Assembly: GCA_946699065.1 (NCBI GenBank)
Contig: CAMPDV010001026.1
Location: forward strand, 1 to 64,000
Source: Loxodes magnus
Taxonomy: Eukaryota; Ciliophora; Karyorelictea; Loxodida; Loxodidae
Direction: 5' to 3'
DNA length: 64,000 nt
The notes under the pieces were generated by a model. That model made no database searches, had not been told where the DNA came from, and saw only the letters and a program-made list of their open reading frames with translations. Both the position numbers and the translations under genes were made by a program. The first letter of the stretch is position 1; the number at the start of each line of letters is the position of its first letter. Shown piece after piece: positions 1-12,194 of this stretch.

Positions 1-1880
1 AAACTAAATCTCTGCTCTTTAAATTCTTGCTTAAGTGAATCAAATAATTATCTTCATTATTTTAGTTTACAATACTAAGTTCTACTCTTATACTAGATCA
101 ATTTTTACTTAGTTTAATACTTTATAAGCTTTATAAGTTAAATCTATGAGTCTTCTTTAAAGTACTTCTACTAAAATCTTAATATCAATTTTTAATTTAA
201 AATAGCTTTAAGGTATAATATGATATACCTTAAAATTAGATTAAATAAGTAATTAAAAAATAAAGCTTAGCCTTTTCGATTATAGATGTAGCTTATAGTA
301 AAACTAAGCCATAAGGTTAGAAGATCAATGCTTTTTTGCTTTTTATCCTTCAATTTCTTTTCTTTGCTTTTTTCATAAAAAGGCAGACTTTATCTTATAT
401 AACGTTATTTTATTAATCTAGCTTCAAAGACTTTTAACCTTTTTTTAAGATCCTATTTAATAAAAGCTTTTGCTAGGAATTTTTAAAAGAATACTAGAGG
501 AAAGAGTAAGAAAATGAAGCAGATAGAATGATATATAGTTAAGTCATTAGATTTAGTTTCAAAACTTTTTAGATATCCATTTAGTTCTTTCCTTTACTAC
601 CTAATTTTCTTATAACTAAACATTAATAAATTTATCTAGAAATAATTTACTTTATTATAATATAAGTTTAACTAGCATATTATTCCCTTTTATTCTTATT
701 GAAGAACTGCATAACTATTTTATTTTTTATCTCTAGTGTTCATTCTTAAAACGCCAGATTTCTTATATATTGATAAATTTAATCTAGATGCTTTTATAAA
801 ATAAAGCTAGACTTTAAGTTATTCTCACCTAAATGAAATTATTTGCTGACTATTAATCTTTTAACGATTCCATAGCTTTTATATTAATTCAAAGTAAATA
901 CCTAATTCTATTGCTTATATGGGCTATTTTAATTCCTATGATTCTATGTAGAGTTACTAAGAGAAAGCTATAATGATATATACCAGGAATTAGTTATCTA
1001 TAAAGTTCTATCTTTACGCTATTAAATTCCTTCTTTATTCCCTTTAAGTATTTGGCTATACCATCTTTCTCTATAAAAAAGCATGGCCTGTTATATAAAA
1101 AGTGGAAATGGATAAATGGAAAATGATTAATATAGTAGCTATAAGATATTTCGCCTTTAGGAAGGAAATATATGAGAGTATAAGGAATATTTATTAAGTA
1201 TCTATAATCTAAGGATAGTATGTCTCTTAATAGGCATTTTTTAAAACTAGGAAAATTAAAATTTAACTATATAATACAAAATCTAATTTTCTAGCAGTTT
1301 ATATAAATATTGGGTATATTGCTCTATACTTTAAAAATAAAATAAATATTTTAGCAAAAGCTTTAAAATAGATTTAAGTAAATATAATAAAAAAATTACT
1401 TGGAAAAGTTAAAAGAAAGAGGTTAATTTTAAAGCAAGTTTCAGATAAATCTGAAGATATTTTCACTATTTAAAACTATGAATAACTATTTTTGAGTCTA
1501 ATTTTCAATATATTAACAAAGCATTGATCATAAAAAATGAATAATGAATAGCTATTACTAGATTAATAACTAAATAATATATCTCTTTTTATTTTAAATA
1601 AATTAAGATTAAATCATTAGATTATTATTTTAGTCCATGCTTTTTATTATCACTAAGTAGTTATATAAGTTACTTTATAAAGCTTGTTTATAATGAACTT
1701 TGTTGTTAATTATTTGATGAAGCATACTTTGATAATTAAAATAAGGATTATGAATTTGGTAATTAAAGCATAGTACTTGATTAAAGCTAAAGGAATTTAA
1801 TTAATTTAACTTAGAGTTAAATTATTTTTGAATGTGCTAGCAATTAATTAGCTTATTTTCATTGATTTTTATATTATATC
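1..1880. other. AT-rich region, no gene recognised
   Basis: I found no recognisable protein motif or structured RNA here on either strand. With all three standard stops apparently reassigned, open frames carry no information, so an undetected gene without a conserved domain cannot be excluded. Confidence 0.3.
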
Positions 1881-1892
1881 TATTTTATTTTT

Positions 1893-2105
1893 AGGATATT
1901 GGCTGCTTGCTTTAGCAGGTTGAACCTCTGAAGGTACTCAAGCCATGATTAAAGGGTGAGAAAAGGATAACTTCATCAGAGGTTGGGAAAGTTAAGTACC
2001 CATAATCGATTATGTCTTCCTCTGCTTTGGCTTATCCTCGGACCTGGAATGGAATGACCTTTAGTTTTGGTAGTCCTAATAGAAGCAACCTGCAAAAACT
2101 TCATT
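1893..2105 (+). repeat. Structured repeat family 2, partial copy
   Basis: A GC-richer island in an AT-rich background. It carries the family 2 core (CTTCATCAGAGG, then GAAGTTAAGTACCCATAAT, then CTCTGCTTTGG), shared with the copies at 19640-19990 and 58925-59274. The 5' part holds a stem-loop, CTGCT/AGCAG around 1902-1917. The core is conserved but the 5' hairpin stem is unrelated to those of the other copies, as expected of a structure-constrained RNA. The 3' terminal AGAG...CTCT hairpin of the family is not seen, so this copy is truncated or divergent. Confidence 0.6.
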
Positions 2106-2457
2106 TTTTTTTCAAGGTGTATTTATTTAACAGTATTGAACAGTTAAGCTAATGATTAACCTAAACATGATGAAGTCACTTTAATCAATTATAATAATTA
2201 TTATTTTAGTATGAAACCTAAAGCTTTTTACTTTTACTTATTTATAACTTTCTAGTCCATTTTCTCTTATAAGAAGAATTATAGATTTTTTAATCTAGAA
2301 AATCTATCAAAAGCTAACATATTAATGTAATTTTTAACTCTTAATTTAATTTAGTTGCAAATTAATTTTAATTACTTTTATATTGGAAACTACTGTGAAA
2401 AAATTGTATAGAAGCTTAGAAATTTCTTGGTTTATATATCAAAAATAAATTTTTTTT

Positions 2458-2800
2458 AGCAATCTACGCATATAATTGAAAAGATGGTGGGAGCTGAGAA
2501 TGACCTTCGTGACTAAACTTTCTGATTTTATGGCTAGGAAAAAATTCCTTTCCTGTCGCTGAGAAAGTCCCTGGTCAGAGTCACTTTCTGAAGGGAACGC
2601 TGTCTTTGAGAATATCCGCTCATGGTAGGGGCTTGAAGCCTGGCTACTCATAGCGATGGAGCTCCCTAGCAGCTGTGCCTGGAGCACAACAGGATATCCC
2701 AGTTATTCCATAAAAAGAGAGTGTCGGGTCGTGCAATCGGAAAGGAGTTTCCGGTTCAAAAACTTTTTTAGTTGAAATTAAATTAAGCAATCTACGCATA
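2458..2800 (+). mobile_element. SINE-like insertion with 15-bp target-site duplication
   Basis: The 15-mer AGCAATCTACGCATA occurs at 2458-2472 and again at 2786-2800, flanking a 313-bp insert that is clearly more GC-rich than its surroundings. A perfect duplication of this length is typical of target-primed (LINE-type) integration. The right part of the insert has a hairpin (CGGAAA/TTTCCG near 2740-2755), then GGTTCAAA, which resembles a pol III B box, then a T6 run usable as a pol III terminator; this suggests plus orientation. I see no coding potential. An 82-residue frame on the other strand is a chance opening. The exact source RNA (tRNA, 7SL or other) is not recognised. Confidence 0.65.
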
Positions 2801-3059
2801 AATATTATGGAACTATATGTTCACCTTTATATTTATAAATTTAGAAAATTATGTATAATATATTATTTGATGTAATTAATCCATCTTTTTGGATTCTGTG
2901 ATTATTTATTTGGAGAAATGTTTTAATAGAATATAATTTTCAAAAGAAGGATAAATTAATGTTGAACTCACTTTGATTTAGATTTTATATTATATAATAT
3001 ATCATAAATTATTAAAGTGATATTACCGTTAATTAGTTTATAATTGGCTAGTTTATATG

Positions 3060-3960
3060 TTTTTTTGTAAGAATTTAGGATAATTTCAAGCTTCATCAAA
3101 ATTAGCTCCTTCTACTACAAAATGACTTGAACAAATTTTGCTCTTTTTTACCACAGGAATCTTGTTTCAATCTCACTCAGGCCCAACCATTTATCTTATT
3201 CTTCTTTTTTGAGAGTTTACTATATCTTAAGGTAATTATTCTCTACCGCTTGCCTTTTTCATGTAGAGCTTTCCTCTAGAGAGCAGTATAATTTAGTCAT
3301 AACGTTTCCTAGCTTTTGGGTTGTTAGTTCTTATTTTTTCAGAAAATAAACATCTTCAAAAATATACCTATTCTTTTAACAGTAGAAGTATCTATCTTTC
3401 AACTCTTCGAATCATGACCTATTTTAGACATTTTGGCCTTTTAAAAAGTTAAGAATTATTTCTAATTCAAACATTTTTGGATTTTTAATTCTATTACCAA
3501 AAGATCATTATTTGGATTATTAAAGGAAAGAGTTTATAAAGAATTATTTGGCTATTAATTTTTCCTGTTTTTTATTTTCATTCTTCCAGTTCTTAGCTAA
3601 TCTAATACACTGAAGTCTTGGTGCTAATTCCGTTTTTAGTCATTGATTTTCATTTTATAGTTGTTTCATAGTTTAACTTAGAGAATTGACTCGTTAATTT
3701 AAGTCTTAGATCTACTGTTATAGATATTTGCTGCTTTCCAGGGAGTAAATTTCAATAAAGAGAGTTTTATTAATCAATGTCCTGCTATTTCTTCCGGGTT
3801 ATTTCTTAGGAGCCCATTGCTATTATAAATTGATTAACTACAATTTCTTCATCATTTCACATCAATTTTTTCCTAACCTTTCTCTTCTACTCTTATTTGT
3901 TAATTTTTTATCCAATCTTTAACATTTCTTTCTTCTATTTTCCGAACTGTTAATCTTACT
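3060..3960 (-). pseudogene. Myb/SANT-like and coiled-coil remnant
   Basis: On the minus strand, with TAR as Gln and TGA as Trp, one frame near 3870-3790 gives a Myb-like first helix (WNDEEIVVNQF, then AMGS). A neighbouring frame near 3740-3700 gives a recognition-helix-like PGK...AANIYNSRSKTQ. A third frame continues as a charged coiled coil with leucines spaced by seven (3735-3600), ending with LQNENQWLK, and stays protein-like to about 3060. Three frames are needed, so this is either a decayed gene or one interrupted by unrecognised introns or sequence errors. DNA binding is inferred from the Myb-like pieces only. A real but different protein in any one of the frames is possible. Confidence 0.33.
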
Positions 3961-4189
3961 TATCATTATTATTGTATAGTTAATGGTTCTAATATATTAT
4001 ATTTTCTATCCCTATATTAATTAGCATATTTAGAGTAATTGAACTTAGTTAGAATATTTCCTAAATGTGAATAATTTTATATTATCAATTCTAACAAAAA
4101 GCTTTTTTCTAGCTCTCAATAGCTTCTATAAACTTAATTAGATAAAAGAGTTTTTATAAGATTATTAGACTCTCTAAAGGATAAGGTTT

Positions 4190-4530
4190 TATATTATATA
4201 AAAAATATGGATGTTGGCTGTGGTCGTGAGAACTAGTAGGTAATCTGGAAAGTGTTTACTCCATTGCGAGTAATCTCACACTAGAAGCCACCACGAGAAG
4301 ATGGACAAGATTGGAAGAGACAAACTTAAATTACCCGAGGGTCCTTAATAGTAATATGAACGTTTAACTGACGGGCCAGCTAATAACTTGATTACTAATT
4401 CTAATTGGATCTTATTCAAGAAGACTGGAGCATTTGGTTAAAAATTCTAGAATAGTATTTTATAAGTAAATTCCCCATTTGGAGAAGCTAACGTAATTCA
4501 TTACATTGCTAGCATGACAACAAAAAGTAT
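4190..4530 (+). repeat. Structured repeat family 1, copy a
   Basis: It begins with the family's AT leader (ATATTATATAAAAAATATGG) and follows the family 1 plan: a 5' stem-loop, AGTAATCTCRC, a CACCACG segment, ACGGGCC, a TTCAAGAAGACTG block, and a closing GAGAAGCT...GCTAGC stem. In this copy the 5' stem reads TGGAAAGT/ACTCCA, where others read ATGCAGT/ACTGCAT, so both strands of the stem have changed together. The 3' AGAG...CTCT hairpin is not evident. Confidence 0.7.
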
Positions 4531-5454
4531 TAAGTTTGCTTCAAACCTATTTTAAACTTAAATTGGCTTTGTGTTTTATGCTTATTTAAAAACGAGTATC
4601 CTTTATTAAAAAATGTTTCTTCAAGTAGACAAGTAAAGAAATACAATAAAAAGCGAGTTACTGTTTTATTTAAATCAACTGTTAAAGAGTTTTATAAAAG
4701 CAAGCTTTAGTTAAAAAGATAAAGAGGTTAAAGTTTGATAATTCTTAAGTGATGATATAATTAAAAAAAACAGAATATTTTTGAAATTTGATAGAAATGT
4801 CTATCAAGTTATCGACTTAAGTAACAAATTGATTAAAAATCTTAGCAATAAAAATGACATAATAGTCATTGAAGGTTCTTGCAAGCTCATTAAGGGAAAT
4901 GAAAATATGAAGGATATAAAAGAAGGAAATAGTAGACAAATAATTTAAGAGAAATAAAGAAAACAGAAAATTAATTTTTTAATTGAGCGCTTCGAAAAAA
5001 TTTGGCAGCATTGATAGGTAATTAAGGTTATTTACTTTTGAAAAAATTTCTTAATTTATTTAGTCAAAAACTTTTATCTTTAATAATTTTTACTGAAATA
5101 AAAAAAATTCCATACATTTATTCATTTTCTTTTTTAAATTGATTCGTTGCTTATAAAGTATTTCAAAAGCTTTTATCTTTTTCTATTTTTAACTTAATTC
5201 CTTGTCTATAGTTTCTTATAATCTTTTTTTTCTTTAATTTATTTATATCAATTTGTTTTGAGGAGGCATGGTATTTCAAAGAAATTGTGATGACTCACAT
5301 TGACAGACAATAAAAAATATTAAAAATTAGTCCCCGCGACTAATATATATGATTTGCTATAAATGTGATAGATAAATTATTTGGACATTTAATAAAGTTC
5401 ATCTTGTCTAATATGAATCAGTTTTTACAAAAAAAGTGTTCTAAAATTTCATAC
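4531..5454. other. AT-rich spacer
   Basis: No gene recognised. A small perfect hairpin TTAGTC-CCCGC-GACTAA lies at about 5326-5343 and may belong to the truncated repeat that follows. Confidence 0.3.
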
Positions 5455-5560
5455 TTTATTCTAGCCACCCAATGAGTCAAGTCAGCTTCTCAAATGGAGG
5501 ATCTATTTATTAAAATTATTTTAGATTTTTGAACCACATCGACCTAACAAGCAAAATGAT
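5455..5560 (-). repeat. Structured repeat family 1, truncated copy b
   Basis: Matches only the 3' half of family 1 in reverse orientation: a CAATGAGTCA block, a GCTTCTCAAATGGAGG block and a degraded TTTTGAACC block, in the same order and spacing as at 19310-19400. The 5' half is absent, as expected for a 5'-truncated retroposed copy. Confidence 0.55.
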
Positions 5561-7369
5561 ATTTCTTTATTTAAAAGACATGATTCAAAATTGGCATAAA
5601 AGAATTGCATATAAAATCTACTCCTACGTCTAGTATAGTACACCATTTAACTTTTTAGAGTACTTTTTTATTAACAATTTTAGTTCTTTTATTTTTTACA
5701 AGCTCTCTCAAATTATTTATCTTTTAAATTTTTTCATCTTTATACATATGTTTTAATATTAACTTTTTTATTTAATATTACTTTACTTTTTTCCTAAATT
5801 TAATTGCCTCTGTGCACATTTTATTTTTTAATTACTACTTAAATTTTAATTTTCTATAATTTTTACCTTATTTTTTAAAACTATTTCAATTCTAGCGGGA
5901 GATTCTTTTTGTTAAATTTTAAATGTTTTCAAAGAAAACTTTTTTATTATTTTTAGATGAAATTCTTCCGAATTTTGAACTTTATTAATTTGAATTATTT
6001 CGAAACAAAAAATTACTTTTTTTGAGATAAGTTTTTGACAAATTACTTAAAAAAGAAGAAAAGCTAGAAATTCGAAGATTTGTTGCATGAAGCAGTATTT
6101 TTCATAAGTTTAAAAATAGATATACTAGCATTTTTTTCTTCCATTTTTGGTTTTTTTAATAAAAATATTTAGGAATGATATATTAGATAAAATAGATATT
6201 AAGATTTATTTTAATTTTAATTTAAATTTCTAGTTTTAATCTTACTTTTCTGAAGAGTTATAAATATGAAAGGTAACTAAAGTAAGCTTATTTTAATTTT
6301 GTAATTTTCTCTTTGTAAGTCTTTTTAAAGAAATTATATTTTTAAATTAGATTAAAAATAGAGAAAGAAAATAACTTTTTTTTTCAAAAGATAAGTAGTT
6401 TTTGTAATGTAATAATAAATATAAACTTAAAGTAAAACTCTAAAAGATTTTAATCAAAATTAAATTAAATTTTTTCTAAATAAAAGGCAAATTAGTATAA
6501 ATGTATCATTTTCTAATTTTTCATTACTAAAGTAAAAACAATAAAAATGCTTAGAAAATTGATGTTTTAATTTCATTAAAAAATACTTTTGCTGAAATAT
6601 CGTTTTAATAAAAGAAAACTGTAATACTTATATTGCAAAATTTTACATACTAAAACATTTCAGAAAAAAAGAGTTATTATAAAGTTTTCGCATTTAATTT
6701 AAATTTATCTTTTAAAAAGAATAAATAAATGAAAAATTATAATAGATTAAAATAGTAATTTTATGAAATAAAATAAATACATAAAAAAGAACAAAAACTT
6801 ATTTTATAAAAAATAAAAGAGCAAGCAAAACCGTAATAATTTAAATTAAAAATTTTAAACACAAGTTTACAAATTAAAGTTTTCCTAGCTTCTTTCGTAT
6901 ATCATCTTTCTTTTACTGTTTATCAATCTTTTTTGGGGAAAATAATTTATTTTCTTTATTTTTTTAGTTTTTTTTATCGTTCTTCAACTTGTAAATTTTA
7001 TATACCAAAAATTTTTAAATGACTTGAGTTTTTTACATGATCAATTTTTTATCAATTTTTTTAATTTATGCTAAATTAAAAGCGATTTCAAGTTTACTCT
7101 ACTACAGGTTAGATTAAGAAATCTTTTAAATGCAAATTTAAATTTTCTTGTATATGTTATGCAAAATATTAGGTTTCTTGTGAATTTATTTAGCAGATTT
7201 AATACTATAAATATTTATAAATGCTTAGATAAAATAGATTTGTTACTATTATTTTTTTAATTTTACATGTTTATGATGCTGAAATAAACTTTAAAGGTTT
7301 TTTTTATTTTTAAATATGTGAATCGATTTATAAATTTATTAATAATTGAAAAAAGAAGATGAACTCTTG
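5561..7369. other. AT-rich spacer, no gene recognised
   Basis: Very AT-rich with long A and T runs. I see no conserved motif, tRNA or repeat in it. Confidence 0.3.
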
Positions 7370-7620
7370 CAAATAGATAATCCAGTGTAGTGTAGACAAC
7401 ACTACGAGTACTCTTGTAATATATACCACACACGAATAATTAAGGACGAGTCCTTTGTGGGATAAATCTTACTTACTAGAAAATTTTTCTAACATTACGA
7501 GAAGTGATTAGGGAATACTGAAGATCAGGTCTAAAGATTTTCCTGTTTTCTCATATCACAAACTAGACAGGAATTAGAAAGAGTCTAAAGATATGACTGA
7601 GATCAGATATAATTTTTGTT
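7370..7620 (+). repeat. Structured repeat family 1, divergent copy c
   Basis: The sequence has drifted but the layout is kept. A TAATCC approach is followed by a perfect stem GTAGTGT-AGACA-ACACTAC (about 7384-7402), then GAGTACTC in place of GAGTAATCTC, then a second hairpin AAGGAC-GA-GTCCTT (7442-7455). Preserved pairing with changed bases supports an RNA-level function or origin. It could also be an unrelated structured RNA. Confidence 0.4.
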
Positions 7621-8919
7621 TAAATAAATTAAATTCGACTTTGTTATGTGGTACAAATAACAGAATATCTTTTAATTCCTTCTAACTACAGACTTCAAAA
7701 AGAATAGCAATAATTTAAAGAAAGAAGGTAATCAATTTTGATTTAAAAAACGGTGAAAATAAGAAAATATGATAAAGAAACTAGGTGAAGCTAGAAAAAT
7801 GACTAGAATATTGATAAAAATTGAAATGTTTTTATTTTAATCTTGGTGAAATTAATAATAGTAATAACATATTATTTTATTTATTTTCCATTATATTTAT
7901 TTTGATTTAAAAAATCAATGTATAACATTCTTTTAAATTGAATAATGTTTTATAGAAATTTAATTAAATCATCTTCAGTTAAAAATAAATTTTCGATACT
8001 TTATGAATAAGCATTTAATAGTTCATGCTTAGGAGATTTTCGATTATTTAATATCTAATTAATTCAAAAAAAATTACTTTTTTTCTAAATAATTTTTTAA
8101 TTTTTTGGATTTCTCTAGACTTAATATTTCATTTTTTTATTATTTCTACATCTTTTTACATATCTTAGTGCCTCAGAAATTTCTTTAAATCAATTTAAAA
8201 TATTTGAAATTTTTATAGGATTTTTATGGATTTTAAAAAAAGGCAATATGAAATTAAAAAATAAACCTTTATAAATAAAACAAAATATTCAAATAGCTAT
8301 TTTAAAAAATATATAGGTCAAAACAACTTTTTATTTATACTAAAATAAAATAAATTACAGTAATAAAAAATTTTAAGTTTTCTTTTAAAAATCCCAAAAA
8401 ATTTTAATTAAAGTCAGAATTTCTAAATTCAATCATAAATTTTTTTCTATAGTGTTTTTCGCTGAGGAAAAAGTCCAAAAAAATAGTCGATTATTTAAAA
8501 TAACATATAATATTTTCATTAAAAATCAATCGCTTTTAATTTTTAGCTTTTAAAATTATAATCAATTAGTATTTATATTTCAATTAATAAAAAAAGGATA
8601 GGAAAGCTTTCTTTAAAAGATAATTAGTTTTAAATAAAAAATTTAAATTTATTATTCTTATACTTTATTTTAAATACTTTACCAAATTTAAATCATAAAA
8701 TTATGTATTATATATTTAAATTATTTATTATAGAATACTAAATAATAAAGCAATCCCAAAGATAAATATAATCATATACCTTGTGTAAATATTTTATTTA
8801 ATTATTTAATATTTTTGAAACTTTTGTACATAGTTTAAATGTTTAATAAACTTTTACCTAATTATTATAATTAACTTCTTAAATCGTAAAATTTAAAGTT
8901 TAAAGGTTAATGCATGCTC
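7621..8919. other. AT-rich spacer, no gene recognised
   Basis: Nothing recognisable; long AT tracts. It includes the sequence downstream of the WD40 gene. Confidence 0.3.
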
Positions 8920-9944
8920 TCAACTTACTATCTTCAATTTTCTCACAGTACCATACTTCGCTCCAGTCGCAATTCATTTATTATCTTTACTAAAAGCTAT
9001 AGATAATATTTCTTTTAAATTTCCTTTAAGAGTCTATATACATTCACCTGTCTTAAATTTCCATATCTTGATTGACTCGTCCCATGATCCAGAAATTATA
9101 ACACTTGAATAATTACTAAGCTAAATACTTGATACACCACTTAAGTGACCAGAGAGAGTTCTGATGCACTAATCAGTTGCAAAATCCCATATCTTTATAG
9201 TCTTATCTCCACTTCCCGATACGATACATTTCTGGTCGTTTGATATCACTAAAGAGTTTATCCAATCCATATGTCCCTACATAGTATTCTCTAACTAACT
9301 CATTGCAAGTTTCATATTTTTATCTATTTATAACTTCCTGATACGATTAATTTCCGATCATTTGATATCGCAACAGATAGTACAGAATAAGTATGTCCCA
9401 ACATAGTATTCTTTAACTAACCCGTTGTAAGGGACCAAACTTTAATTTCTTTAAAACTTCCCGATACAATTCATTTCTTATCACTTGATATCGCTACAGA
9501 AAATACAGAATCTGCATGTCCCTACAAAGTATCTCTTAACTAACCAGTTGTAAAGTCCCATATCTTTATCGTCTTATCTAAACTTCCCGATACGATTCAT
9601 TTCTGATCACTTGATATTGCTACAGAGTTCACCCAATTTAAATGCCCCTATAAAGTTCACTTTAATTGGCCAGTTGTTAAATCCTATACCTTTATCGTAT
9701 TATCAGCACTTCCCAATATGAGATATTTTTAATCAGGGGAAAAAGCTACAGAGTATACAGAATACGAACTTCATCTCATGATTTAGTCTGAATATTAATA
9801 ATTACCTTAAGTTTTGTCGTATTTAATTAATCTTTCAAGTTTAAAAAAACACAAGTTGGGTAGAATTTCGTATTTAAAAATAAGAATCGGAATTCTACCG
9901 AGTAAAGAATTTCTTTTTCTTAAATTTTTCGTAAAAAAATACAT
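8920..9944 (-). CDS. WD40-repeat protein (one internal frameshift)
   Basis: Seven WD40 blades are readable on the minus strand, with repeated cores such as VNSVAISSDQKW, IVSGS and DKTIKIWDF, closing with HLSG, SWDESIKIW and GTVRKLKIV. WD40 propellers are protein-interaction scaffolds; the partner is unknown. Reading requires TGA as Trp (QKWIVSGS and IKIWN both contain TGA) and TAG as Gln (LQGH). The ATG at 9944 gives a roughly 65-residue N-terminal region rich in L, K and R before the first blade. The frame breaks once near 9306-9312, where one base appears missing after IKIWN; the propeller resumes in the next frame. The proposed end is a TGA at 8922-8920, right after the last strand. The gene is either slightly pseudogenised or carries a sequencing indel. 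Confidence 0.85.
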
Positions 9945-11162
9945 TTAATAAACTATATTTCTTTATTTTCCATTTTTTATTTTATAACTCTCTTTAATGT
10001 TTATCAGAAGTGACTCATCAAACGAATTGAAAATAATTTTAATTACAAGAGAAATAAATAACTAAAATAATTTATTTATTAACTATCCTTATAAAGTACA
10101 TTATTACTAGAACTTAATTATTCAATTTAAATCCTTTTATTTAATTTAAATATTTCATCTTTAATTTTCTGTCAATTTTGACTAAAAATTACACATAGTA
10201 AAATTAATTTTATGCGTTATCAACCCAAGGTTTTGCTATAAGCTAAAATGCTTTAAAATTTATTTAAAGAATTAATGAACTATTAATTAAAAATAATCTA
10301 TTTATATAAGATAAATAAAATAATGAAATGATCTAGAGCAATCAGTGTTAAACGTCTACATATATTTTTAAAATAATTTTTATAATTTAAACACTTTTAT
10401 AATGCAAAATTATTAAATGTATTTAGAATATTATTACACTATAATTACTTTTTTGCTTAATCTTTTCTATTATAAAACTTTGTAAACTTGATTAATGAAT
10501 TTGCTTCAATTTTAACAAAAAAATGAATTTTTCAACTTTTTATATTTATTTTGTTTCTGATAGTAAAATTTTGATCTTATTATAAAAATTGAAATTTGAT
10601 GATTTCTTCCAAATTTAATTAATCATAAAATAGCGTAACTCTAAAGTAATACCTCTAAGGTGAATTAAAATGATAGCTAATAATTTAATGAGATAGTTTT
10701 ATTTTTTAATTTCTAAAATTTGTTTATTTCTTCGTTTCTAAATCTCGAAGTTGAAGATATATTTTTAAAATAAATTCTATCTAACTTTTTAATGATAAAA
10801 TAAAATATCCTTAAATTAAATAGAAAAGATTACCATATACTTTTAACTTGATTGAAATAAATACGAAAATAGAAATTTAAATTATAATCATTTTCTCAAA
10901 AATTATTGGAAATATTTTAAAACATTTTTTGCTGTCTTAGTTAAAATTTATAGCATAGTGGTTATTATTGCTTAAATATTGGCAAAAAACACAAAATATA
11001 AATTATTATTATTATAAAATTCTTAAGATAGATTTAAAAGGCTACCCTAAAAACGTTTAATAATAACTATATTTCTTGTATATTAGATAGCTAACCATTA
11101 TTTTTATGCCTTTTTTATTTTTAAATATAAAAAATAAATTATATAATATAATATAAAAAAAC
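9945..11162. other. AT-rich spacer
   Basis: Upstream region of the WD40 gene and of the ORF1 relic that follows. No gene, tRNA or repeat recognised. Confidence 0.3.
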
Positions 11163-12194
11163 TCACTTCAAGAAGGGTTTTTTACCAACTCCTCAGAACA
11201 GAAGAGAAAACCAGAAACATATATTCTCATCATGCTTTCTTCAACTTAACGCTTTTCTTAATAAAAATAACCAGAACTATCTAATAGATTAGAAGAACTT
11301 ATAAAAAATACTAACTCCTACAAATTAAAATAAAGCAGATTTTTTCCATCAAAAGACAAGTAAGAACTGAGATAAAAAATCAGAACAGAAAAGTTAACAC
11401 AGCTCTCAACACCTCCATTGAAAACTGAAAAAAGAAACCACTCAACTGAATCAATTAAAATAATAACGAAAAAATAAAAAATAAACGAATAAAGTAAAGT
11501 AAGATAATTCAATATAGATCCTAATACCTTTTATTTAGACAATACCGAAATAGAACGAATGGACTCTGAGTAGATGAAGCAGATTATTCATCAACTTATT
11601 AGAAACATAAAAAAACTCGAAGAGGAATTAAACTCCTAGAAGCAAGAGATGTTTGCATTAAGTCAGAATTTGATAAATCATGAAGATGATGATGAAGTCC
11701 TTATGGTAGATCGAAGAGCAAGGGTGGGAGTTTATGAGCAAATGGCAAGTTTAGAGAATTATATTTGAGTAATGCAAGAGCAAGACGAGAAAAACTGAGT
11801 AAAATTAGATTTAAGACTCAAATTAAAAGAAGAAAACATGTAGAAACCTTCATAAGGAACTCCAATGGAAATAGAGAAACAAGAAAAGACATTTCCGAGA
11901 GCAAGAAAAAGATGCTATATTTGCAGCAGCACTTGATATTTATGGCGGAAATTTACCCAATAGAAAAATAAGAATGAATATCTTGAGAAATGTTAACTAA
12001 TAGCAATTGAAATAGCAAGCGACGGAATTATTTCCATTTGGAAATGGAAGAATCCGGAAAAAATAAATTCTCAACTCAGATTATTCAAAAGAGAGAAATC
12101 AAGGAAAAAGAGCAATGCAAGGAATGAACATGCAGAACAAAAATACTATTCATTTAAAACTTCAATTAAGCCGGAAGGCGAACAGTTATTTTAA
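11163..12194 (+). pseudogene. LINE ORF1 / gag-like protein with degenerate zinc knuckle
   Basis: The N-terminal part near 11167 (FKKGFLPTPQNRR) matches the start of the relic at 14086 (FKKAILPSPNNRK). From an ATG at 11559 one frame runs to a TAA at 12194. It starts with a coiled coil (MKQIIHQLIRNIKKLEEEL), then an acidic patch, then TPMEIEKQEK, then RKRCYICSSTWYLW at 11913. The last aligns with the CCHC knuckle KKCFYCGSLWHFYQKC of the ORF1 at 20780-21660, but the His is Tyr and the final Cys is lost. In LINEs such ORF1 proteins bind the element RNA. The link between the 11167 part and the 11559 frame is not continuous, hence pseudogene. No ORF2 follows directly. Confidence 0.6.

Noticed and set aside
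2473..2785. 7SL (SRP) RNA gene
   Set aside because: A few short matches (AGCCTGG, ATAGCGA) recall 7SL, but the conserved S-domain and Alu-domain motifs are not in the right order.
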